Assembly (NCBI GenBank): GCA_023420895.1
Contig: JAEZUY010000020.1
Coordinates: forward strand, 5,697-69,696
DNA: 64,000 nucleotides
Direction: 5' to 3'
Source: Bacillota bacterium
GTDB taxonomy: Bacteria > Bacillota > Clostridia > Tissierellales > Gottschalkiaceae
The first letter of the stretch is position 1. Each line of letters starts with the position of its first letter. The notes beneath the pieces are model-generated. The model did no database searches. It was not told where the DNA came from and saw only the letters and a list, made by a program, of their open reading frames with translations. Both the position numbers and the translations under genes were made by a program. Below, one piece after another: positions 6,958-15,657 of the stretch.

Positions 6958-7725
6958 TTAAAAATTTAAATCTGTTTTCTGCTTCAGAAGGAAGTAGTTA
7001 GTCATATCATACTGAAGCGGTGTCACAGATATTATCTTGTCCTCCATCGCTTTTAAATCGCTTTTGTCGTTATTGTCAAGTCTTTCAGGCACTCCGGCCA
7101 TCCAGAAATATTTTCCTCCGTGAGGATCTTCTCTTTCTATGAAAGCATTCTTGTACTTCTGAACGCCCAGTTCAGTATAATGAATGCCGTTTATCTCTTC
7201 TCTTGACACAGAAGGTATGTTCACATTCAGAATAGTTCCTCTGGCGCTGTCCGCTATTGAAGTGGCCATTATTTCAGGTATGAATGCTTCCGCTGCATCG
7301 TAATTCATCTTTACTCTTCCTGCAAGCGAAAATGCTATACAGAGACCTATATCATTTATAGATCCTTCTATTGCGGCAGAAACAGTTCCGGAATATAAAA
7401 CGTCTGTACCGAGATTCGAACCGTAGTTTATTCCTGAAACCAGAATGTCAGGATGGAAGTCGAATAAGTGCTCTATGGCTATTTTTACGCAGTCTGCAGG
7501 AGTGCCCGACACTTGATAAGCCATTTCTATACCTGGAAGATAGTTTTCCATTTCTCTTATTCTAAGAGGTCTGTGAGTAGTTATTCCATGTCCTACTGCA
7601 CTCTTTTCTGAATCAGGCGCAACTACATAAACCTTTCCGTAATCTCTCATCAAACTAGCAAGAATTTTTATTCCCTCGCTGTGAATTCCATCATCGTTAG
7701 TAACTAAAATATTGATAACAAACAC
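6958..7725 (-). CDS. surE: 5'-nucleotidase SurE
   Basis: Metal-dependent 5'/3'-nucleotidase that dephosphorylates nucleoside monophosphates. The N-terminal NILVTNDDGIHSEGIKIL motif holds the paired aspartates of the active site. The segments VVAPDSEKSAVGHGITTHRPLR, then VSGTPADCVKIA and DILVSGINYGSNLGTDVLYSGT are all family signatures. Length (about 252-255 aa) is normal. The start is odd: no ATG is available, the GTG given here lies inside the likely Shine-Dalgarno (AGAAGGTG), and an ATC codon at 7714-7716 sits exactly where other SurE proteins have their Met, 8 nt from that site. Downstream of scpB-scpA. Confidence 0.93.
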   Translation of the reverse strand: MFVINILVTNDDGIHSEGIKILASLMRDYGKVYVVAPDSEKSAVGHGITTHRPLRIREMENYLPGIEMAYQVSGTPADCVKIAIEHLFDFHPDILVSGINYGSNLGTDVLYSGTVSAAIEGSINDIGLCIAFSLAGRVKMNYDAAEAFIPEIMATSIADSARGTILNVNIPSVSREEINGIHYTELGVQKYKNAFIEREDPHGGKYFWMAGVPERLDNNDKSDLKAMEDKIISVTPLQYDMTNYFLLKQKTDLNF

Positions 7726-7767
7726 CTTCTTTCGCGAATTTAATTTTAAAATCTATATAAAATAATT

Positions 7768-8337
7768 TTAAAATTCATCTGAATCTGAATTTTCAAGCAC
7801 TTCTCCAGGAAATTCCTCGAGATTTTTTTCATCTTCAAGTATCGGAAGATCTTTCAGAGTTTCAAAACCGAATGCTTTAAGAAATTCCTTAGTAGTCGCA
7901 TATATTATCGGTTTTCCCGTCTTTTCAAGTCTTCCGGCTTCTCTTATCATATCTTTATCTAAAAGAGTCTGAAGCGCTTTATCACATTTAACTCCTCTTA
8001 TATCTTCAATCTCCAGCTTAGTAACGGGCTGTTTGTAAGCTATTATGGACAGAGTTTCCATTGCCGCTGAAGAAAGACTTTCAGCTTTCTTCGGAACACT
8101 CAGCTTTTTAATATAGTCGAAATGCTCTTCCCTGGTTCCAAGCTGGTATGAATTTTCAACCTTTATAATCTGAAGACCTCTTCTGCTGCTGTCGAATTCC
8201 TCTCTCATCTCTTCAATAAGTTTTTTCACTTCTTTCTGAGGAGTGTCTATTATTTTTTCAATCTCTCTTATGCTGAGAGGCTCTCCCCAGGTGAAGAGAA
8301 GTCCTTCGATTACAGCTTTCTTTTCTCTAAGATCCAA
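7768..8337 (-). CDS. scpB: Segregation and condensation protein B
   Basis: Winged-helix partner of ScpA and SMC in the bacterial condensin complex. The 189 aa open with LREKKAVIEGLLFTWGEPLS and contain the ScpB landmarks ETLSIIAYKQPVTKLEIEDI and RGVKCDKALQTLLDKDMIREAGR. The start is a TTG, supported by GAGGAG 7 nt upstream. It follows scpA by 24 bp in the usual scpA-scpB order. The C-terminal tail is acidic and probably disordered. Confidence 0.93.
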   Translation of the reverse strand: MDLREKKAVIEGLLFTWGEPLSIREIEKIIDTPQKEVKKLIEEMREEFDSSRRGLQIIKVENSYQLGTREEHFDYIKKLSVPKKAESLSSAAMETLSIIAYKQPVTKLEIEDIRGVKCDKALQTLLDKDMIREAGRLEKTGKPIIYATTKEFLKAFGFETLKDLPILEDEKNLEEFPGEVLENSDSDEF

Positions 8338-8361
8338 AATCTTTCTCCTCTTCCTGCTTTT

Positions 8362-9126
8362 TTATTCTTCGGGTTTATTTTCCGGCTCTCCACCGTATTC
8401 ATTATTATTATTCCCCAATTTAGTTATGATTATATCACCAAAAAGCGATTCCTGCACAACTTTTATTCTCTTCCTCTTTATCAGCTCGAGCATAGCCATA
8501 AATATAGTCACTATCCTGTATTTAGTCGCTCTGCCGTCGAAAAAATCTGTAAACTCAAGTCTTTTCTCAGACTCAAGTCTCTTCTCTATATATTCTATAC
8601 CCTCTTCTACTGAAAACTCGTCACGTTTTATATTTCGTACAAGGTCTTCAGTCTTTTCATCTTCAGTTCCTTCTCCTGACTCAATTTTCGAAAGAACTTT
8701 TTTATAGGCTTCTACAAGTTTTCCTATATCGAAATCGAGCTCTTCACTGTCGTCTATATACTCTATATCTTCTTTCAGCTTATAGTATATCTTAGAATAC
8801 TTCCCGGCTCTTTCTTTAATCTGCTCCGAAACGAGTTTGAACTTTCTGTATTCAAGAATTTTGCTCACAAGCTCTTCTCTCGGATCTTCCTCTTCAGGCG
8901 CTTTAGGAAGCAGCATCTTCGACTTTATCACCAGAAGATTCGAAGCTATTACGATGAATTCCGACGTAACATCGAGATTCAGCTCCTTCATCGCCTCAAT
9001 ATATTCTATGTACTGATCCGTAATCTCAGATATAGGAATATCGTATATATCTATTTTATTTTTTTCTATAAGATGGTTCAGAAGCTCCAAAGGGCCCTGA
9101 AACTCTTCAATATCGATTCTGTACAT
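8362..9126 (-). CDS. scpA: Segregation and condensation protein A
   Basis: Kleisin subunit that bridges SMC heads. It is 254 aa and begins MYRIDIEEFQGPLELLNHLI, the conserved SMC-neck-binding helix of ScpA, followed by IDIYDIPISEITDQYIEYIE. The C-terminal part (EFTDFFDGRATKYRIVTIFM, then AMLELIKRKRIKVVQESLFGDI) is the winged-helix domain that contacts the SMC head. The middle is acidic and charged, as in kleisins. GGAG lies 6 nt before the ATG. It heads the scpA-scpB-surE run, separated by a terminator from the upstream phosphorylase/peptidase operon. Confidence 0.94.
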   Translation of the reverse strand: MYRIDIEEFQGPLELLNHLIEKNKIDIYDIPISEITDQYIEYIEAMKELNLDVTSEFIVIASNLLVIKSKMLLPKAPEEEDPREELVSKILEYRKFKLVSEQIKERAGKYSKIYYKLKEDIEYIDDSEELDFDIGKLVEAYKKVLSKIESGEGTEDEKTEDLVRNIKRDEFSVEEGIEYIEKRLESEKRLEFTDFFDGRATKYRIVTIFMAMLELIKRKRIKVVQESLFGDIIITKLGNNNNEYGGEPENKPEE

Positions 9127-9231
9127 TTAAATCTCCATTTTCTAATTTCAGACTGTATATCTCTTACAGCTATTCAGAGATATACCTATAAGAGTATTTT
9201 ATCATTAATTTCGGAATTTTCCAAAAAAATT

Positions 9232-9251
9232 CAGCCCCGTGAAAGGGGCTG
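9232..9251 (-). terminator. Terminator after the site-2 protease gene
   Basis: A 7-bp GC-rich stem (CAGCCCC / GGGGCTG) is followed by GAATTTTTTT on the minus strand and by TTTTATC on the plus strand. Confidence 0.8.
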
Positions 9252-9290
9252 TTTTATCTAAATATTTTATAATGCTCTTTTCCTTTATTC

Positions 9291-9932
9291 CTATAATATA
9301 GAGGTAACTATATTTAAGAATATATTGGAAATCAGAAATACGAATCTTCCGAGTATTCTCGGAACAATCCCCGTTATAAGAAGAACGAGGAGTATTATAT
9401 ATCCGTATCTCTCAATCTGCATATATTTAAATTCCAGTTTCGGCGGAAGTATGCTTCCGAGTATTTTTGAACCGTCAAGCGGCGGTATCGGTATAAGGTT
9501 GAATACCCCCAGAACTATATTGAACAGCACAAGATATCTGAACATATCCACTATGACTGGATGCCATGCCATTTCATGCGCTATATACAGCAGGAACGTT
9601 CCAACGAATGCTATTATGAAATTCGTTAAAACACCTGCAATAGAAACCAGGAAAATACTCTTTCTTCCGTTTTTGAGTTTTCTGTAATCTACCGGAACGG
9701 GCTTTGCCCATCCGAACCCTATGAATATCAGCATCAGAAATCCTATAGGGTCTATATGGGCGAGCGGATCTATAGTCAGTCTTCCCATATTCTTAGCCGT
9801 ATCATCTCCCTGAAGATATGCGGCATATCCGTGCGCAAGTTCGTGAAAACTTATCGCTATAAGCAGTCCCGGGAGATAAGTAAGAAAGCTTATTACGGCA
9901 TTAGCAAGGCCTCCGCTATTCATCAGACCCAT
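9291..9932 (-). CDS. Site-2 protease family zinc metalloprotease (M50)
   Basis: A 213-aa multi-spanning membrane protein with the HExxH zinc motif inside a helix (AISFHELAHGYAAYLQGD, about residues 27-44). The third-ligand motif NLIPIPPLDGSKIL (about residues 141-154) fits the short YwhC/rhomboid-like M50 subgroup found in many Firmicutes. About four to five hydrophobic segments are visible. These enzymes cleave substrates within the membrane; the substrate of this subgroup is not known from sequence. It ends an apparent operon with the nucleoside phosphorylases and lies next to scpA, a common arrangement. Confidence 0.9.
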   Translation of the reverse strand: MGLMNSGGLANAVISFLTYLPGLLIAISFHELAHGYAAYLQGDDTAKNMGRLTIDPLAHIDPIGFLMLIFIGFGWAKPVPVDYRKLKNGRKSIFLVSIAGVLTNFIIAFVGTFLLYIAHEMAWHPVIVDMFRYLVLFNIVLGVFNLIPIPPLDGSKILGSILPPKLEFKYMQIERYGYIILLVLLITGIVPRILGRFVFLISNIFLNIVTSIL

Positions 9933-9958
9933 TCAATCACTTCTTTCTAATTCACTTC

Positions 9959-11239
9959 TTATTTAATAACTTCTATTATAGGATCGGCTATATCAGAATG
10001 CTCAACACTTATGCTGAATGCTTCTACGAGCTTTCTCTTAGCAGCTTCTCCTTTTTCGAAAGAGTTAGTGTGTATATAGGCAAGTTTTTCGCCTTTCTTA
10101 ACTCTTCCTCCGACTTTCTTTCTGAGGATAATCCCCACAGTATGATCTATATCGTCGTCTTTGTTTTCTCTTCCTGCACCTAAAATCATTGCGGCTTCTC
10201 CTACTGTTTCCGCATTGACTTTATATATATATCCTTCTTCTTCAGAGTTCAGCTCCAGTACGAAATTAGATCTAGGTATATCCATAGGGTCTCCGCCCTG
10301 AGCTCTTACCATCTCTTCAAATTTCGCATAAGCTTCTCCGTTCTCTATCTTCTCTTTAACTAATGCTCTTCCTTCATCAAGGTCTTTTACTATTTCTCCT
10401 AAAAGAAGAAGTTCTGCTGAAATTTCAGTGCAGAATTCCACTATAGAGTAATGTCCCTTGTTTTTAAGAACGTCTACAACCTCAAGAATTTCAACTGAAT
10501 TTCCTACAGCAAGACCCAGCGGTTCATTCATATTAGTTAAATAGCAGACAACTTTTCTTCCGAATTTTTCTCCGAGCATTATAAGAGTTCTTGCAAGCTC
10601 TCTGGCTTCCTCTATAGTCTTCATGAAAGCTCCTATTCCGACTTTGACGTCTATAAGTATGCTGTCTGAATTGAGCGCAAGTTTCTTGCTCATTATGCTC
10701 GCAGCTATAAGCGGAATGCTGTCAACGGTAGCTGTAACGTCTCTTATGGCATACAGCTTCTTGTCTGCCGGAACTATATTTCCAGTCTGTCCGCTTATAC
10801 ATATATCATGATTCTTCACATTGTCTATAAATTCTTCAAGTGAAAGATCAGTTCTGAATCCGTTTATAGATTCAAGCTTATCTACAGTTCCTCCAGTAAG
10901 CCCCAGTCCTCTTCCTGAAAGTTTCGCAAATTTAAGACCGCATGCGGCTACTATAGGTCCGATTATTATCGTAGTCTTGTCTCCTATACCGCCTGTGCTG
11001 TGCTTGTCCACAATTTTGCCGTCTATTCCAGTTAAATCTATAGACTCTCCGGATTCAAGCATGAACTTAGTCAGATAGTAAACCTCTTCATCATTCATGC
11101 CGTTTAAAACTATCGCCATCAGAAGAGCTGAAATCTGATAATCAGGAATAGTCTCTTCAGTAGCGCCCTTTATAAAATATTTTATCTGTTTTCTAGTAAG
11201 CTTTTTTCCTCTTTTCTTAGCCTCTATCAAATCATACAT
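9959..11239 (-). CDS. pdp: Pyrimidine-nucleoside phosphorylase
   Basis: Cleaves uridine, thymidine and deoxyuridine with phosphate to free base and (deoxy)ribose-1-phosphate. The 426 aa carry the family signature KLSGRGLGLTGGTVDKLESI and the phosphate-binding DKHSTGGIGDKTT loop, followed by an Ile-Asp-rich glycosyltransferase-family-3 core and a C-terminal PYNP domain (VGGRVKKGEKLAYIHTN). The ATG is used here; a TTG two codons earlier is also possible and neither has a strong ribosome binding site. The upstream purine nucleoside phosphorylase makes this a nucleoside salvage pair. DeoA (thymidine phosphorylase) is the alternative name. Confidence 0.92.
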   Translation of the reverse strand: MYDLIEAKKRGKKLTRKQIKYFIKGATEETIPDYQISALLMAIVLNGMNDEEVYYLTKFMLESGESIDLTGIDGKIVDKHSTGGIGDKTTIIIGPIVAACGLKFAKLSGRGLGLTGGTVDKLESINGFRTDLSLEEFIDNVKNHDICISGQTGNIVPADKKLYAIRDVTATVDSIPLIAASIMSKKLALNSDSILIDVKVGIGAFMKTIEEARELARTLIMLGEKFGRKVVCYLTNMNEPLGLAVGNSVEILEVVDVLKNKGHYSIVEFCTEISAELLLLGEIVKDLDEGRALVKEKIENGEAYAKFEEMVRAQGGDPMDIPRSNFVLELNSEEEGYIYKVNAETVGEAAMILGAGRENKDDDIDHTVGIILRKKVGGRVKKGEKLAYIHTNSFEKGEAAKRKLVEAFSISVEHSDIADPIIEVIK

Positions 11240-11317
11240 TCTCAAGTTAGTCTCTGCAGTATTTCAAGGAAACTGCAGATTCACCGCCTTTCTTCCTCAT
11301 AATTCCTAAAAAGATTT

Positions 11318-12139
11318 CTAAATGTTTTTAAGAATCTCTTTTACCAGGTTTTCAAAGTCTTCTTTTACTCTTTTTCCTGTTTCAACAACCTCTTCATGAT
11401 TTAAAGGCTGTTCAAGTATTCCTGCCGCCATATTAGTTATGCAAGAAATTCCGAGAACTCTCATTCCCGCATGTCTCGCAACTATTACTTCCGGCACTGT
11501 CGACATACCTACTGCGTCTCCTCCGAGCGTACTTATCATTCTCACTTCTGCAGGCGTTTCGTAAGTAGGTCCTAAATTGTAGAAATAAACTCCCTCTTTA
11601 AGTTTTACTCCGAGTTTCTCAGAGGCATTTTTCGCTATATCCTGAAACTCTCTGTCGTATGCATAAGTCATATCAGGGAATCTTTCTCCCAGACTATCTT
11701 CATTTCTTCCTATAAGCGGATTGTTGAATCCGAAATTTATATGGTCGTTTATAAGCATAAAGTCTCCAGGCTCAAAGTCTTTATTAACTCCGCCTGCAGC
11801 ATTAGTAACTATCAGATTCTTAACTCCAAGCTCTTTTAAAACTCTTATAGGGAAAGTTACCTCCTGAGTCGTATATCCTTCATAATAGTGGAATCTTCCG
11901 TTCATCAGAACTACTTCTTTGCCTTCAACTTTTCCGTAAATAAGCGTTCCGTCATGCCCTTCCACTGTAGAAACCGGAAATCCCGGTATCTTGGCATATG
12001 AAATCACTTTAGGATCTTCTACATGTTTTGCAAAATCTCCAAGACCTGAGCCTAGAATTATCGCTGTAACAGGTCTTCTGTCCGTCATATGTGTTATAAA
12101 ATATCTTGCTTTTTCTATTTCTCCTAAATTCAGTTTCAT
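11318..12139 (-). CDS. punA: Purine nucleoside phosphorylase (trimeric PNP type)
   Basis: Phosphorolysis of inosine and guanosine to base plus ribose-1-phosphate. The 273 aa show the trimeric PNP signatures: AIILGSGLGDFAKHVEDP (phosphate loop), FHYYEGYTTQEVTFPIRVLK, LIVTNAAGGVNKDFEPGDFM and VGMSTVPEVIVARHAGMRVL, plus GPTYETPAEVRM. The start is the ATG with AGGAG 8 nt upstream rather than a GTG three codons earlier. In many Firmicutes deoB lies between xerD and this gene; here xerD follows directly, with no deoB. Confidence 0.94.
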   Translation of the reverse strand: MKLNLGEIEKARYFITHMTDRRPVTAIILGSGLGDFAKHVEDPKVISYAKIPGFPVSTVEGHDGTLIYGKVEGKEVVLMNGRFHYYEGYTTQEVTFPIRVLKELGVKNLIVTNAAGGVNKDFEPGDFMLINDHINFGFNNPLIGRNEDSLGERFPDMTYAYDREFQDIAKNASEKLGVKLKEGVYFYNLGPTYETPAEVRMISTLGGDAVGMSTVPEVIVARHAGMRVLGISCITNMAAGILEQPLNHEEVVETGKRVKEDFENLVKEILKNI

Positions 12140-12160
12140 TTTATTCACTCCTATCGATTA

Positions 12161-13072
12161 TCAGTCTCTCGGATGCGCTCTTTTAAAAGCGCTCGAAATA
12201 CTTTCGTCCGTCTTTTCTCTATATATCTGAGTAGTTGCAATGCTCTGATGACCCAGTATCTCTCTGACCTGTTCTATATTCACACCGTTTTCAAGCATAT
12301 GTACTGCGAAAGAGTGTCTCAGAAGAGCAGGGCTTACATTCTTATTTATACCCACTTTTATACCGTAATCTTTAATCATTTTCCAAATACTTTGTCTTGA
12401 AAGTCTTTTTCCGTATTTATTCAGGAAAAGAGCGTCCGTTTCTTCTTTATCCATAGTGTATCTCACATACTTTTTATAATCCTCAAGCGATTTTTCAGCC
12501 TTTTTATTGAGCGGTATGAACCTCTCTCCGCTGCTGTCTTTTTTTACTATATATCCGCCCTCTAAATTCACATCGTCCAGATTCAGGTCTGAAATTTCTC
12601 CGGCTTTAAGTCCAAGACCGTATATCATTTCCATTATCGCCCTGTCTCTGGTTCCGATATCAGTATTCGTATCGGGCGCATTCATAAGTTTCTCTATTTC
12701 CTGCACCGTAAGAATGTCAGGAATTTCCCTCTCATCTCTTTCTATTTTAATTCCAATCGACGGATCCGAATCTATATTTCCTGTATTTAAAAGATAGCTT
12801 ATATACGTCTTTATAGAAGACAGTTTTCTGTTCAGAGTCGAGTTCTTCTGCCCCTTTCTCTGAAGAGATGAAATAAACCTCATAATGTCCGTCTGATTGA
12901 ATTCTGCAGCGCCTTTTCCATTGTACAGAAGAAACTCTCTTATATCTCTTCTGTAGTCAGCCGCGGTGCTGTCTGAAAGATTTTTTATATCGGATATGAA
13001 TTTTATAAACTCTCCGATTTCTCTTTCATACCTGTTTTTATCTTTTTCCGGCTTTCTGTTTCTGTCCTTCAT
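12161..13072 (-). CDS. xerD: XerD-like tyrosine recombinase with altered active site
   Basis: A 303-aa protein with an N-terminal SAM-like core-binding domain (EFIKFISDIKNLSDSTAADY) and a C-terminal catalytic domain. Retained catalytic residues are the beta-hairpin Lys (KKDSSGERFIPL), Arg II (LLRHSFAVHML), the His of ILGHQSIATTQIY and the Tyr in QIYREKT. Two positions deviate: the motif normally read GLRxSEL is GLKAGEI here (Arg I to Lys), and the usual SPHxLRH is SPALLRH (His to Ala). Synteny (Nudix upstream, punA downstream) identifies it as the chromosomal XerD rather than a mobile-element integrase. The start is the ATG with AGAAGTGAG upstream. Whether it still resolves chromosome dimers is open. 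Confidence 0.85.
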   Translation of the reverse strand: MKDRNRKPEKDKNRYEREIGEFIKFISDIKNLSDSTAADYRRDIREFLLYNGKGAAEFNQTDIMRFISSLQRKGQKNSTLNRKLSSIKTYISYLLNTGNIDSDPSIGIKIERDEREIPDILTVQEIEKLMNAPDTNTDIGTRDRAIMEMIYGLGLKAGEISDLNLDDVNLEGGYIVKKDSSGERFIPLNKKAEKSLEDYKKYVRYTMDKEETDALFLNKYGKRLSRQSIWKMIKDYGIKVGINKNVSPALLRHSFAVHMLENGVNIEQVREILGHQSIATTQIYREKTDESISSAFKRAHPRD

Positions 13073-13094
13073 AACAAATCTCACTTCTAATCTC

Positions 13095-13646
13095 TTATTT
13101 AATATCCTTCATTATTCTCTCTCTGTTTCTGGCAAGATGGAGAAGCCCCATAACTGTTTTTGAATCGTCTGCGTTTTCTATAAGAGTGTCTATACTGTCT
13201 ATAGGATATTTCTCAACAGTAAGATTTTCTCCTTCGTCGAGATTCATCTCTCCTTCTTTCAGATTCCATGCTAAAAATATATGAATCGATTCGTCTGTGA
13301 ATCCCGGTGAAGTGTAGCAGCTCTGAACTTTCTCTATACTTCCGGCAATATATCCAGTTTCCTCCTCAAGCTCTCTTACAGCAGTCTCTTCAGGATTTTC
13401 TCCCGGATCTATAAGTCCTGCCGGAATCTCAAGAATGAAATCATCCACAGCTATTCTGTACTGACGCACGAACAGGATATCCCCTTCATCAGTTACAGCC
13501 GCTACTGCACATGCTCCTTTATGTTCAACTATCTCTCTTTTGGCTTTCCTTCCGTCCTGATCTATAGTGTCTACTCTCAGGTTCAGTATCTTCCCTTCAT
13601 AAATTCTCTCAGTAGAAACAGTCACATCTCTTTTAAGTTCAGACAT
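13095..13646 (-). CDS. nudF: Nudix hydrolase, ADP-ribose pyrophosphatase type
   Basis: Hydrolyses ADP-ribose to AMP and ribose-5-phosphate in related enzymes. The 183 aa contain a perfect Nudix box (GLIDPGENPEETAVRELEEE followed by TGY, about residues 80-102), preceded by DFILEIPAG as in the ADPRase subgroup. The N-terminal strand-swapped region (RIYEGKILNLRVDTI) and ILFVRQYRIAVDDF also match NudF. AGGAGG lies before the ATG. It is 1 bp from the DUF3866 gene upstream and probably co-transcribed with xerD. Confidence 0.92.
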   Translation of the reverse strand: MSELKRDVTVSTERIYEGKILNLRVDTIDQDGRKAKREIVEHKGACAVAAVTDEGDILFVRQYRIAVDDFILEIPAGLIDPGENPEETAVRELEEETGYIAGSIEKVQSCYTSPGFTDESIHIFLAWNLKEGEMNLDEGENLTVEKYPIDSIDTLIENADDSKTVMGLLHLARNRERIMKDIK

Positions 13647-13647
13647 A

Positions 13648-14730
13648 TTATCCCTCCTGTCTGCAGCATTCTAAAGCGTATTCAGCCGCCGCTCCAAGTG
13701 TGTCGAAGAAAGCGCTGTCCTCGTCATAGCCTCTTCCCATAGTCTTTATTCTGAGTCCGTAGTGTTCTAGAACATCTTTCATATCTGTGCATTCTCTGTA
13801 AATCAGATTGTGAAATTTTCCTATTTCAGACTCTTCTATCTGACTTTTAAGAAAAGCGTTCTCCTCCTCACTGAGCACTGGAAAAACTATATCCGCCTTT
13901 CTGGCTGAAAGCTTTGTGAATATCGTCCTGCTGTGATGAGAAAGACCTTTATGTCTCTCTCTTCTGTCTGCGAAGCTTATTCTCGGAACCATTATGGATT
14001 TTCCTCCGAGAGATATCACTCCATCTGATATATACCCCTGTTCTGTACCGCTGAAACCGAACTCTGTTCCTGTTCCTGCAATTCCCGGTCCCATAGAAAC
14101 TACTGCTATATCGCATTCTGCAGCTTCTTTCGCCGCAATAAGGGCAGTATATATATTTACAGTTTCATAATCTCCGCCGACTGCATTTCCAGCTGTAACT
14201 GAAGCTTTTATAATTCCCTTCTCCTTAAGCGTCTTCACATTTTTACTGAAAGGAAGCATTAGAGCCCCGCCGTCGGTCATAATATAGCATATATTTAAAT
14301 CGGGTCTCTTCTTCTTTATATATGCGGCAATAGGAGCCGCCATGCTGTGAAGAGTCGCAGTTATCACAGGCATACCATGAAGAGATTCAAATTCTTTTAT
14401 CTTTTCATGATACCTGCTTTCCTGTGCTTCTGCCGCCATGACCTGAGTCTGTGAAGGAGTGTATCTCAGCTTCATTATATGGCCTTTGCTGTCGAGCTTT
14501 CTCTTTTCTTCAGAAAGATTTGTAATTACGAAATGTTCTCCTCCCGTTCCAAGAGAAAGATCTACTGCAGTAGTATTCACAACTATTTCATCTCCGGCTT
14601 TTACTCTCCCTGTGAGGTCCGGATAGTTTACAGCCTTCGCCTCTTCACCGTCTATTTCAGCATTTATCCACTGAACACTGCCGTCTTCTTCTCTGATTCT
14701 GCTGACTTTTCCTCTTCTGTATGAAATCAT
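13648..14730 (-). CDS. DUF3866 family protein
   Basis: A 360-aa cytoplasmic protein of a conserved but uncharacterised family found next to xerD/nudF/steA in Clostridia. It begins MISYRRGKVSRIREEDGSVQ and continues with GRVKAGDEIVVNTTAVDLSL and GTGGEHFVI. The middle (AECDIAVVSMGPGIAGTGTE) and FGFSGTEQGYISDGV are glycine-rich and suggest nucleotide or phosphate binding. SHHSRTIFTKLSARKADIVF is another conserved block. It has no signal or membrane segment. No biochemical role can be given. Confidence 0.85.
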   Translation of the reverse strand: MISYRRGKVSRIREEDGSVQWINAEIDGEEAKAVNYPDLTGRVKAGDEIVVNTTAVDLSLGTGGEHFVITNLSEEKRKLDSKGHIMKLRYTPSQTQVMAAEAQESRYHEKIKEFESLHGMPVITATLHSMAAPIAAYIKKKRPDLNICYIMTDGGALMLPFSKNVKTLKEKGIIKASVTAGNAVGGDYETVNIYTALIAAKEAAECDIAVVSMGPGIAGTGTEFGFSGTEQGYISDGVISLGGKSIMVPRISFADRRERHKGLSHHSRTIFTKLSARKADIVFPVLSEEENAFLKSQIEESEIGKFHNLIYRECTDMKDVLEHYGLRIKTMGRGYDEDSAFFDTLGAAAEYALECCRQEG

Positions 14731-14733
14731 AAG

Positions 14734-15600
14734 TTAAAGCCCCCTTCCGAGTCTGTCGAAAAAGCTGAGTATACGCGACTTTTCAATAATTTTACTGAAA
14801 GAATAGAATTCTGAAACTATATGCAGTCCCACAAGCACGAATGCCATTCCAAGTTTCACGTAATAAGGACATACTATAGCGGCTATTACTCCGAGCGAGG
14901 CTCCTAGCGCATTTGAACCTGTATCTCCCATCATGACCTCAGCTTTTAAATCTTTTCTTATATATCCCAGAACTATTCCTGCAGATGCCAGAGAAAGATA
15001 AGGAATCTCTGTTCTCGCAGAGAATATATTTATTATTATCAGGAACAGCAGATACGCTTTGCATGCTCTTCCCGGACGCAAATCGAAAAGATTTATTATA
15101 TTCGTGAACAGCGCTATTAGGAAAGTGTTCAGAATAATATCTGTAATATGTCTCTGTTCTGAGAAAGAGCTTATAAAAATAGAGACTATGAAAGCCGTTA
15201 TAAATCCTAAAACAGCTTTAAATCCTCCCGTAGTAAGTCTTCCTCTGAGAAGGGCCTTTATATGCCCTTTAAATCCTTTGTCGTTCTTGTTTCCCAAAAA
15301 ATCGTCTATCATTCCCGCAAATCCCATCATCAGAACTGCGGCAGCGAATACTGAAGACTCAGCAGTTATCTCTCCAGTTATTGCACTCACCGTTATCGCT
15401 GTAAGCGGCGCTAAAACTGCAAACAGAATTCCCATTCCTATAGGTATTCTCTCTTTTCTGTAATTGAGCTCAGTGAACTCGGCATTCTCAAGCATATCTT
15501 TTATGAATCCGAAACAGAAAAGACTTGCGGCAAACGCTATTAAAAACACCGCTGCATCTGCAACTATGCGGGATGATAAAAATGTTGAAAATGTATCCAT
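14734..15600 (-). CDS. MraY/WecA-like phospho-sugar transferase family membrane protein
   Basis: A 288-aa protein with about nine hydrophobic segments. It carries the polyprenyl-phosphate N-acetylhexosamine-1-phosphate transferase motifs: FAGMIDDFLGNKNDKGFKGH (DDxxG-type aspartates), NLFDLRPGRACKAYLLF (NLxDxxxG-like) and MMGDTGSNALGASLG (GDTGS). Family members transfer a phospho-sugar from a UDP-sugar to a lipid carrier. It is shorter than MraY, and its neighbours SteA, MctB and GT2 suggest an envelope/division-associated cluster. A TTG-initiated longer form overlaps the GGAG site, so the ATG at 15598-15600 is used. The acceptor and sugar are unknown. Confidence 0.85.
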   Translation of the reverse strand: MDTFSTFLSSRIVADAAVFLIAFAASLFCFGFIKDMLENAEFTELNYRKERIPIGMGILFAVLAPLTAITVSAITGEITAESSVFAAAVLMMGFAGMIDDFLGNKNDKGFKGHIKALLRGRLTTGGFKAVLGFITAFIVSIFISSFSEQRHITDIILNTFLIALFTNIINLFDLRPGRACKAYLLFLIIINIFSARTEIPYLSLASAGIVLGYIRKDLKAEVMMGDTGSNALGASLGVIAAIVCPYYVKLGMAFVLVGLHIVSEFYSFSKIIEKSRILSFFDRLGRGL

Positions 15601-15632
15601 GTCTTTTATCTCCAAATTTTTTTATTTTAAAA

Positions 15633-15653
15633 AGCAGTCTGAAACAGACTGCT
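15633..15653 (-). terminator. Intra-cluster terminator after the GT2 gene
   Basis: A 9-bp perfect stem (AGCAGTCTG / CAGACTGCT) with a 3-nt loop is followed by TTTTTAAAATAAAAAAATTT on the minus strand. It sits between two genes of the cluster, so it may only attenuate. Confidence 0.75.
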
Positions 15654-15657
15654 GTAT

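Noticed and set aside
12161..13072. Integrase of a mobile element or prophage
   Set aside because: The neighbours are the conserved nudF-DUF3866 and punA-pdp genes, with no attachment repeats or phage genes.
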